The notes beneath the pieces were generated by a model. It saw only the letters and a program-made list of their open reading frames with translations. It was not told where the DNA came from and searched no databases. A stretch of 10,442 nucleotides of DNA from Oscillospiraceae bacterium (lineage in GTDB: Bacteria; Bacillota_A; Clostridia; Oscillospirales; CAG-272): NCBI GenBank assembly GCA_015064195.1, contig SVSO01000091.1:1-10442 (forward strand), given 5' to 3'. Position 1 is the stretch's first letter. Every line of letters starts with the position of its first letter. A program made the translations under genes and the position numbers. Below are positions 1 through 5,283 of this stretch, in pieces.

Positions 1-15
1 CGCTTGCAAGTGGAT

Positions 16-148
16 CCGCCGCGGGCGGGGTTACATCGGCCTGACACAGGCCGATGGGCACGCGCCTACGCGTGCCTTGAAGGTGTCTTTTCGGGCGGGA
101 GACCCGCCCGAGCGACGCATTTTATTAAAAATCGCCCTATCGGGCGAT
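16..148. repeat. Run of five consecutive GC-rich hairpins
   Basis: Five separate perfect inverted repeats follow one another in 133 bases. They are 16-20/24-28 (5 bp), 34-43/47-56 (10 bp, loop ACA), 57-64/69-76 (8 bp, loop CCTA), 92-99/103-110 (8 bp, loop AGA) and 131-137/142-148 (7 bp, loop TATC). The second and third abut with no base between them. Each stem has a different sequence, so this is not a tandem repeat of one unit. I see no ORF or known riboswitch core here. It may be the end of a structured RNA or mobile hairpin element starting outside the window, or a mosaic of intergenic palindromes of the kind common in GC-rich Clostridia. The hairpins are seen directly; any function is unknown. 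Confidence 0.6.
121..148 (-). terminator. Possible rho-independent terminator reading left
   Basis: Read on the minus strand, a 7-bp stem (ATCGCCC/GGGCGAT, loop GATA) is followed at once by TTTTTAATAAA, which has the form of an intrinsic terminator. It would end a leftward transcript, yet the nearest leftward gene (the polymerase) ends at 1628, far to the right. It may instead be just the last hairpin of the cluster beside an A/T-rich stretch. Confidence 0.3.
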
Positions 149-196
149 GTGTCACACAAATGATTCATTACTTGACTGAATAAAGGAGCAGCATAT

Positions 197-1597
197 ATGG
201 ACTACTTTGTTATCGATCGGGAGATGACCATCTCCTTCCCTGCGGAGGCTTCCCATCCGGTGCTTTCCGAGATCCTCAACAACTACACCTACGGCCTGCC
301 GTGGAAGATCCTGCGCGATCATGAGGATTACACCATCACCGCCGGCGATTTTTCCGCCGTTCCGCTGGATGAAAACGAATTCGCGCTGAACATCACCCCC
401 GGCGGCGTTTACATTGCCGGCACAAGCTACAACGCCCTCATGCGCGGCTTTGTCACCTTCCTTGAGAAAATTTTCTGCTACGACAAGCTGCTTTACAAGG
501 CAAAATGCGGCACCGTCTTCGGCCATCCCGAAATCGGCGTGCGCTCGGTGCATCTCTGCGTCTGGCCGGACAAGGAGACATCGCTGACCCTCATTGACAA
601 GGCCATCCGCCTCGCCGCCATGTCGCGCTACACCCATGTTATCCTCGAATTCTGGGGCACCATCAAGCTGGATGCGCTTCCGGCGCTGGCTTGGCCATTT
701 GCCTACACCAAGGGGCAGATCCGCGAGCTGGTCGCCGTGGCACGTGCGCTGGGGCTGGAGGTCATCCCCATGCTCCAGCATCTCGGTCATGCGGCCATGG
801 CGCGTCAGGGCGCATCCGGCAAGCACGTGGTGCTGGATCAGGCACCGGAGCTGGAATACCTCTACCTGCCCGAATTTTACGGCTGGGTCTGGGATTACCG
901 CAAGCCTGTGGTGCGTGAGCTGCTCACAAAGCTGCGGGATGAGCTGTGCGATCTGTGCGGCCCGGGCAGTTATTTCCTGCTGGGATGCGATGAGGCGGAC
1001 GATCTGGGCAAGGGCGAGGATGCGCTGGAGATCGCCGCAGAGCTGTGCGAATACCTGAACAGTGTGCAGGCGGATCTGGCATCCAAGGGCAGACGCGCCA
1101 TCATGTGGGGCGATATGCTTCTCTCCCAGAGTGAGCTTGCCAAAAACAGCCGGGGCGCGGAGGAAGCTTACGCCGCAAATTCCAGCCCGGAATTCGCCGA
1201 AGCCATGCGAAACGGCCTCGATCGGGGCATCATCATCGCCGACTGGCAGTATGAGATCACAAGCGAGCCATGGCAGTCTGCCGCCATTTTTGCCCGCTAC
1301 GGCTTCGACATCCTCTGCTGCACATGGAGCAAGATGGCGAACTACGGCACGGCGCTGACCAGTATGCGGGACAATCACGCGCTGGGCTTCATGAAGACCA
1401 CGTGGAACACCCTCCGCCGTGAGCTGCCCCATCTCGCCTTCGCCGGCGATGTGATGTACAACGGCGGCGGCGGACTGTGCTATGATGTCTATGCCAAGAC
1501 CTGCTCCCGCGTCACCTCCACGCTCCGCAGGATCAAGCCCTGCAACGACTATACCGACGCCGGCTGGCTTCCGGTGCAGATCAATACGCCCCTTTGA
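197..1597 (+). CDS. Glycoside hydrolase family 20-like protein (beta-N-acetylhexosaminidase-like), cytoplasmic
   Basis: This 466-aa protein resembles GH20 hexosaminidases, which release terminal N-acetylhexosamines. Residues about 1-110 look like the alpha/beta domain found before the barrel in GH20 and related enzymes, with VYIAGTSYNALMRGF at 71-85. A TIM-barrel-like region follows at about 115-430. The likely catalytic pair is D265-E266 in GCDEADD, matching the Asp-Glu dyad of GH20, where Asp holds the substrate acetamido group and Glu is the acid. Other barrel-like motifs are QHLGH (194-198), MWGDM (303-307), DWQY (349-352) and TWSK (376-379). There is no signal peptide or membrane segment, so it probably acts on imported oligosaccharides. 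The start is supported by AAGGAG at 183-188, eight bases before the ATG. No clear promoter is visible between the hairpin cluster and the gene. It converges on the polymerase gene, with 30 bases between the stops and no terminator. The exact substrate cannot be read from the sequence. Confidence 0.8.
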   Translation: MDYFVIDREMTISFPAEASHPVLSEILNNYTYGLPWKILRDHEDYTITAGDFSAVPLDENEFALNITPGGVYIAGTSYNALMRGFVTFLEKIFCYDKLLYKAKCGTVFGHPEIGVRSVHLCVWPDKETSLTLIDKAIRLAAMSRYTHVILEFWGTIKLDALPALAWPFAYTKGQIRELVAVARALGLEVIPMLQHLGHAAMARQGASGKHVVLDQAPELEYLYLPEFYGWVWDYRKPVVRELLTKLRDELCDLCGPGSYFLLGCDEADDLGKGEDALEIAAELCEYLNSVQADLASKGRRAIMWGDMLLSQSELAKNSRGAEEAYAANSSPEFAEAMRNGLDRGIIIADWQYEITSEPWQSAAIFARYGFDILCCTWSKMANYGTALTSMRDNHALGFMKTTWNTLRRELPHLAFAGDVMYNGGGGLCYDVYAKTCSRVTSTLRRIKPCNDYTDAGWLPVQINTPL

Positions 1598-1627
1598 TGA
1601 AACCGCCCGCATCGTCAGGCCCATCTC

Positions 1628-2896
1628 TCAATTGGCGGCCGCTGTGGTCAGCATTCCCGTGGGCATCCTCAGCTCCACCTCGTCATCCGTCGGCGGCATT
1701 TTGTCAAGCCGCAGAGTGGCTGCGCTGGTGATGGCACGCCGGCCGAATCTGCCCCGGATCTCATCCACCGCACGATTGAGGGCATCCGTTTTTTCGATGC
1801 GGCCGCTGTCCCGGAAGATGGACAGCTGCTCGCTCACATCCTCATCCACCAGCCGGATGGCGCGCACTGTCAGCGCACGGACGGGCTTGACCCACGGATA
1901 ATTCTGCCGGAACAGCGAGAAGCACTGCCGTGCAAGCTCGATGGCATTCTGGGAGAAAAAGTCAAGCCCCGCCTGCCATTCCTTCCACGCGAGGTCGCTG
2001 CATCGCACCATCAGCGACACGCCGCGCGCCTTCTTTTTCGCCTCCCGCAGACGCTCCGCCACCTTATCCGCCAGCGCGAGGATCATGGGCCACACCTCCG
2101 CTTCCGTTGAGAGATCCGCCAGAAACGTGATGCCGTTGCCCACGCTTTTGATGGGCATATGATAATCCTGCTCCATCACCGGCGAGTGATCCTCCCCGTT
2201 GGCGAACCGCTTCATGCGCAGGCCGTTGATGCCGAATTGGCAGGTGAGCAGCTCATCCGGACAGGCGGCAAGCTCTCCGATGGTGCGGATGCCGAAGCGG
2301 TTGAGGGTCTTGATGGCGGCACGTCCCACCCCCAGCATCTCATCCGCCGCCAGATGCCAGATCTTTTGCCGGAAGCTGTCGGGCGGGATTACCGTCACCG
2401 CGTCCGGCTTTTTCATGTCACTGCCAAGCTTTGCGAAAATCTTGTTGAAGGATACGCCCACCGAAATGGTCAGCCCCAGCTCCTCCTTCACCCGCTCTCT
2501 GATCTCGTTGGCAATCTGCTCGCCGTCGCCGAACCGCAGGCGCGAGCCGGTCACATCGATCCAGTTTTCGTCCATGCCGTACGCCTCCACAAGATCGCTG
2601 TACTGGCAGTAGATCTGCCGCACCAGCCGGGAATATTTCATGTACTCCCGATAATGGGGCGGCACAATGACAAGCCCCGGGCATTTGAGCTTCGCCTCCC
2701 AGATGGCCTCCCCGGTTTTGACGCCGCAGTCCTTTGCCGCATAATTTTTCGCCAGCACGATGCCGTGACGCTCCTCCACCCGGCCGCACACCGCCACCGG
2801 ATACCGCTTCAGCTCCGGATTCAGCACACATTCCACCGATGCGTAAAAATTGTTGAGATCCGCGTGAAGGATCGTCCGCTCCCAAGTCTCCGGCAT
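1628..2896 (-). CDS. dinB: Y-family translesion DNA polymerase (DinB/UmuC superfamily, Pol IV-like)
   Basis: This 422-aa error-prone polymerase copies past damaged template bases. The palm carboxylates are visible: D13 in HADLNNFYAS, and D109-E110 in YGMDENWIDVT. The finger segment KTGEAIWEAKLKCP lies at 60-73, the thumb HhH-like part around LGVGRAAIKTLNRFGIRTIGEL at 188-209, and the little finger after about 245. QLSIF at 357-361 fits the sliding-clamp binding pentapeptide (QLxLF type). I chose the ATG at 2896 because GGGGGA lies seven bases upstream and the protein then begins just before the conserved palm. An in-frame ATG at 2956 adds 20 residues without homology and has no ribosome site. 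The gene diverges from the repressor operon; its promoter lies at 2981-3009, overlapped by putative operators. No umuD-like partner is present. Pol IV versus a UmuC or YqjW/UvrX type cannot be settled by eye, so the symbol is approximate. Confidence 0.93.
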   Translation of the reverse strand: MPETWERTILHADLNNFYASVECVLNPELKRYPVAVCGRVEERHGIVLAKNYAAKDCGVKTGEAIWEAKLKCPGLVIVPPHYREYMKYSRLVRQIYCQYSDLVEAYGMDENWIDVTGSRLRFGDGEQIANEIRERVKEELGLTISVGVSFNKIFAKLGSDMKKPDAVTVIPPDSFRQKIWHLAADEMLGVGRAAIKTLNRFGIRTIGELAACPDELLTCQFGINGLRMKRFANGEDHSPVMEQDYHMPIKSVGNGITFLADLSTEAEVWPMILALADKVAERLREAKKKARGVSLMVRCSDLAWKEWQAGLDFFSQNAIELARQCFSLFRQNYPWVKPVRALTVRAIRLVDEDVSEQLSIFRDSGRIEKTDALNRAVDEIRGRFGRRAITSAATLRLDKMPPTDDEVELRMPTGMLTTAAAN

Positions 2897-2914
2897 AAAA
2901 ATTCCCCCGTTCCC

Positions 2915-2943
2915 TTGACAAACGCTGTGCTTTGTGGTATAAT
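2915..2943 (+). promoter_or_regulatory. SigA-type promoter for the repressor-protease-SRAP operon
   Basis: Perfect -35 TTGACA (2915-2920) and perfect -10 TATAAT (2938-2943) are separated by 17 bases, with TGTG plus one base just before the -10 (2933-2937). The predicted start is near 2950, giving a leader of about 110 bases before the ATG at 3061. The promoter lies left of the opposing polymerase promoter, so its transcript runs through that promoter. Confidence 0.85.
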
Positions 2944-2948
2944 GGTAG

Positions 2949-3033
2949 CACAACATCTTGTGTCACAATTTGATGTGTCTATTATAGCACATTTGTTTGT
3001 GCTTGTCAAGGGCAAAATGCACATTTTGTTGTG
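2949..3033. promoter_or_regulatory. Cluster of four CACA-N6-TGTG operator-like inverted repeats
   Basis: Four sites share the pattern CACA, six bases, TGTG: 2949-2962, 2964-2977, 2988-3001 and 3020-3033. The third extends to a perfect AGCACA-N6-TGTGCT and the fourth to GCACA-N6-TGTGC. Site 1 covers the predicted start of the rightward transcript, site 2 that of the leftward transcript, site 3 the spacer of the leftward promoter, and site 4 lies upstream of that promoter in the leader of the repressor operon. XRE-family dimers commonly bind such short inverted repeats, and the repressor gene is adjacent, so autoregulation is likely. Caution: the TGTG half of site 3 on the minus strand is also the TRTGn element of that promoter. 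The repeats are seen; binding is inferred. Confidence 0.7.
2981..3009 (-). promoter_or_regulatory. SigA-type promoter for the Y-family polymerase
   Basis: Read on the minus strand: perfect -35 TTGACA (3009-3004) and perfect -10 TATAAT (2986-2981), 17 bases apart, with TGTGC before the -10. The predicted start is near 2974, giving a leader of about 78 bases before the ATG at 2896. A fully consensus promoter on a mutagenic polymerase gene implies tight repression; one of the inverted repeats (2988-3001) lies inside its spacer. Confidence 0.85.
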
Positions 3034-3060
3034 CTATTTTTTGGAAACGGAGAATATGAT

Positions 3061-3477
3061 ATGGCATTTTCGGATAAATTAAAGGCAGCACGGACGGCGG
3101 CGGGACTCAGCCAGCGGGAGCTTGCCGAGCGCGCAGAGATTCATTACCGCACCGTGCAGAACTGGGAGCGCGGCACGATCCTGCCCCGCAGTCTGGATTC
3201 GGTCATGCGGGCTGCGCAGGTGCTGGGCACGACCTCGGAAGCACTGCTCAGCGAATCGGATCAGTACATCGTGGAAGCCGCGGACAAGGGCGGTGCATCG
3301 GCGGCGCGGGATGTGGATGCGCTGGTGAGCGAGGTGATCGGCCTGTTCGCCGGCGGTGAGATCGACGAAGACGAAAAGGACGGCATCATCGCCGCCCTCA
3401 ACGAAGCTTATTGGATCGCCAAGAAAAAGAATCAGAAATACACGCCGAAAAAATATCGCGGGGAGCTTGATGTATGA
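3061..3477 (+). CDS. XRE-family helix-turn-helix transcriptional repressor
   Basis: This 138-aa DNA-binding protein has an N-terminal Cro/CI-type HTH domain at about 5-63, with the turn and recognition helix in LSQRELAERAEIHYRTVQNW (16-35). A linker at about 64-84 leads to a C-terminal helical segment with LFAGGEIDEDEKDG (95-108) and AYWIAKKKNQKYTPKKYR (116-133). Repressors that work with ImmA/IrrE proteases (DdrO, ImmR) have this plan, an HTH followed by a C-terminal dimerisation part that the protease cuts. The ATG at 3061 is chosen because ACGGAG lies at 3047-3052 and the HTH begins directly after it; an in-frame ATG at 3031 has no ribosome site. The stop overlaps the protease start by four bases (ATGA), so the two are translationally coupled. 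It probably represses its own operon and the divergent polymerase through the repeats at 2949-3033. An ordinary regulator of another stimulus cannot be excluded. Confidence 0.9.
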   Translation: MAFSDKLKAARTAAGLSQRELAERAEIHYRTVQNWERGTILPRSLDSVMRAAQVLGTTSEALLSESDQYIVEAADKGGASAARDVDALVSEVIGLFAGGEIDEDEKDGIIAALNEAYWIAKKKNQKYTPKKYRGELDV

Positions 3478-3983
3478 CATCGACCACGGAAATTTCGGAA
3501 AAAGCCCGTACGCTCATCCGGCGTTACGGCACGCGGGATCCGTTCCGCATCGCCCATGCGCTCGGCATCGAGCTTTTGTGGACGGACAAGCTGAACCGGC
3601 TCAAGGGAATGTACCGCGTCATCAAGCGCAGTCGGTTCATCATCTTAAACAGCCATAACAGCGAGCATCTGAGCCGCATCGTCTGCGCCCACGAGCTGGG
3701 ACATGACCGCCTGCACCGGAAATTCGCCGGCGAGCAGGCACTGCAGGAATTCGAGCTTTACGATATGTCCACCAAGCGGGAATATGAGGCAAATGTGTTC
3801 GCCGCCGCATTGCTGCTTGATGACGGGGAGATCCTCGAAATGATCGAGAAGGGTTACGACACCCTGCAGATCGCCGCCGCCACGGGAACGGACATCAATT
3901 TAGCGGCGCTGAAGGTCAACTGCCTGATCCACGAGGGCTACGGCTTTCTGCGGCAGGAGCTTGACGCAAAATTTCTCAAATAG
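3474..3983 (+). CDS. ImmA/IrrE-family zinc metallo-endopeptidase
   Basis: This 169-aa protein has the zinc protease signature HELGH at 73-77 (H73 and H77 as ligands, E74 as the base). The downstream KREYEANVFAAALLL (101-115) is typical of ImmA/IrrE (COG2856), and E105 is the likely third ligand. There is no signal peptide or membrane segment, so it acts in the cytosol. Characterised relatives cleave a cognate XRE repressor: ImmA cuts ImmR in ICEBs1, and IrrE/PprI cuts DdrO in Deinococcus after DNA damage. Here the partner is almost certainly the repressor encoded just upstream, with a four-base start-stop overlap. Unlike Deinococcus IrrE it lacks a long C-terminal GAF-like sensor domain, so how damage would be sensed is not evident. 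The SRAP gene follows after ten bases. The family call is firm; the DNA-damage role is inferred from neighbours. Confidence 0.92.
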   Translation: MTSTTEISEKARTLIRRYGTRDPFRIAHALGIELLWTDKLNRLKGMYRVIKRSRFIILNSHNSEHLSRIVCAHELGHDRLHRKFAGEQALQEFELYDMSTKREYEANVFAAALLLDDGEILEMIEKGYDTLQIAAATGTDINLAALKVNCLIHEGYGFLRQELDAKFLK

Positions 3984-3993
3984 GAGGTGCGCC

Positions 3994-4566
3994 ATGTGCG
4001 GACGCTACACCGGCTATATCGATGACTGCGAGGAGCTGAAGACCATCTACACTGCGGCAAAATCCGCCTATCCGACGACAGAATTCGCATCCGGCGAGAT
4101 CTTCCCCACAAACACCGTGCCTCTGCTGACCGGTGTGACCGGCGAGCTTCGGCCATTTGCGGCGGCATGGGGCTTCCCCGGATTTCGCGGCAGGAGCGTC
4201 ATCATCAATGCCCGGGCGGAAACCATCGCCGAAAAGCCCACCTTCGCGGAAAGCTTTCTGCGGCGGCGGTGCATCGTGCCGACGACAGGCTATTTTGAAT
4301 GGGCGCACAGCGGGGAGCGGACGAAATATCTGTTCCGCAGACCGGAGCGCCGGATGCTCTGGCTCGGCGCACTCTGGCAGCGATACGAGGACGGCGTGCG
4401 ATTCGTGATCCTCACCACCGCGGCCAATGCGTGGACGGCGGATGTTCACCATCGGATGCCGCTCATCCTCGATGAATCCGCGCTGATACGCTGGTGCGCC
4501 GACACTGCATATGCGGCGGATTATGCCGTGTCAGCCATGCCGGAGCTTGTCAGAACGGAAGCATAA
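3994..4566 (+). CDS. SRAP-domain protein (YedK/HMCES family), abasic-site shield
   Basis: This 190-aa protein covers a complete SRAP domain. Family members bind abasic sites in single-stranded DNA and link to them covalently through Cys2 after removal of the initiator Met. The full active-site set is visible: C2 in MCGRYT, N72 in INARAET (71-77), E102 in TTGYFEW (97-103), and a histidine in HHRMP (152-156) matching YedK His160. The start was set at 3994, not at an in-frame ATG at 3961. Only this start places Cys at position 2, and AGGAGGT (3982-3988) precedes it, overlapping the protease stop. It is the last gene of the repressor-protease operon. SRAP genes are known to cluster with SOS genes and translesion polymerases, which supports a DNA-damage role for this block. 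It ends one base from the convergent stop of the next gene. Confidence 0.95.
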   Translation: MCGRYTGYIDDCEELKTIYTAAKSAYPTTEFASGEIFPTNTVPLLTGVTGELRPFAAAWGFPGFRGRSVIINARAETIAEKPTFAESFLRRRCIVPTTGYFEWAHSGERTKYLFRRPERRMLWLGALWQRYEDGVRFVILTTAANAWTADVHHRMPLILDESALIRWCADTAYAADYAVSAMPELVRTEA

Positions 4567-4567
4567 A

Positions 4568-5200
4568 TTAAATCATGCCGCCTTCTCTGAGGAAAGCGAA
4601 TTTCTGCTCCGGCGTGAGTTCGCCGTACCGCAGGATCACCGGCGCGGCGGCTCGCTCATCGATCACGCCCCACACATCCTTCGCCGACAGCTTTTCCACG
4701 GCGGCGGCGGTGACTTTCGCGGCCAGTGCATCCGCATCCGGGAAGCTGTCGTCCACCAGCAGATGATAGGCCATGGCGCGGCGGGATCTGTCCCAGCCGC
4801 AGACAAGCCTTGCCCCCGCTTCCCGCAGAAAAGTCCGCCGGTTGAATGCGGGCAAAGATTCTTCCAGATACTGCCAGAGTGCCAGCTGATCGGGACATTC
4901 CGCAAAGACGGCGTGAGGGTCATCCGGCGCGATGCCCTGCCGCGCAAGCAGTCCGGCAAGCAGTGCGAAGATCTCCTCTCTCGATTTTTTCACCGCCCGC
5001 TCCCACTCTGCACGGACGGCGACGGTGAGGATCTGCCCTGTCATCTGCAGATAAGCCGCGAGAATGGGGATTCCCAGCCGCTCCTTGACCAAGGCGAAAA
5101 ATTCCGCGGCGAGGGGCGAATGCTCCGCCGTTCCGGTGCGCACCAGCTCGGGCAGCGGCGTGATGGTCAATGTGATGCTGTCATGCGTTTTTTCGTTCAT
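4568..5200 (-). CDS. Hypothetical cytoplasmic protein, 210 aa
   Basis: I do not recognise this family. The protein is Ala- and Leu-rich, appears largely helical, and has no signal peptide, membrane segment or evident metal motif. Notable segments are a possible helical core at 30-90, the phrase FNRRTFLREAGARLVCGWDR (119-138), HLLVDDSFPDADAL (146-159), and a C-terminal part with a conserved-looking DVWGVIDERAAAPVILRYGEL (175-195). The start at 5200 is supported by AAGGAGA (5213-5207), six bases upstream; the longer reading frame from 5230 adds ten basic residues without a ribosome site. It is convergent with the SRAP gene, the stops being one base apart, and divergent from the gene at 5284. 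Codon use looks like that of its neighbours. No function is proposed. Confidence 0.75.
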   Translation of the reverse strand: MNEKTHDSITLTITPLPELVRTGTAEHSPLAAEFFALVKERLGIPILAAYLQMTGQILTVAVRAEWERAVKKSREEIFALLAGLLARQGIAPDDPHAVFAECPDQLALWQYLEESLPAFNRRTFLREAGARLVCGWDRSRRAMAYHLLVDDSFPDADALAAKVTAAAVEKLSAKDVWGVIDERAAAPVILRYGELTPEQKFAFLREGGMI

Positions 5201-5283
5201 ATGCTGTCTCCTTTTTCCTCTTCCGTGCAACCGCCCGCGATTTTCGGCGAGATATACGGTAACGACACGAAAGGAGCATTTTT

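Noticed and set aside
1..150. CRISPR array or tandem repeat
   Set aside because: The hairpins differ in sequence and spacing; there is no repeated unit.
152..1624. Long open frame on the minus strand (490 codons) opposite the GH20-like gene
   Set aside because: No ribosome site, composition typical of an antisense shadow of GC-rich coding DNA, and the plus-strand protein has clear family motifs.
1598..1627. Terminator between the convergent GH20-like and polymerase genes
   Set aside because: Only 30 bases, with no stable stem followed by a T tract.
2926..2936. Two extra TGTG half-sites in the rightward promoter as a fifth operator
   Set aside because: They are direct repeats without matching CACA halves at six-base spacing, and one is the TRTGn promoter element.
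2897..2956. Upstream ATG extending the polymerase by 20 residues
   Set aside because: No ribosome site before it and the extra residues match nothing; the ATG at 2896 has GGGGGA at good spacing.
2159..3082. Open frame of 307 codons on the plus strand across the polymerase gene and the promoter region
   Set aside because: It is antisense to conserved polymerase motifs and runs through both promoters and the start of the repressor gene in another frame.
3961..3993. Upstream ATG extending the SRAP protein by 11 residues
   Set aside because: It would bury the catalytic Cys2 inside the chain and overlap the protease gene; AGGAGGT precedes the ATG at 3994.
1628..4566. Integrated phage or ICE carrying the XRE/ImmA pair
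   Set aside because: No integrase, excisionase, relaxase, structural gene or flanking direct repeat is visible in the window, though one outside it cannot be excluded.
5201..5283. Promoters for the divergent genes at 5200 and 5284
   Set aside because: Only weak TATA-like matches (around 5254-5259) without a properly spaced -35 on either strand.
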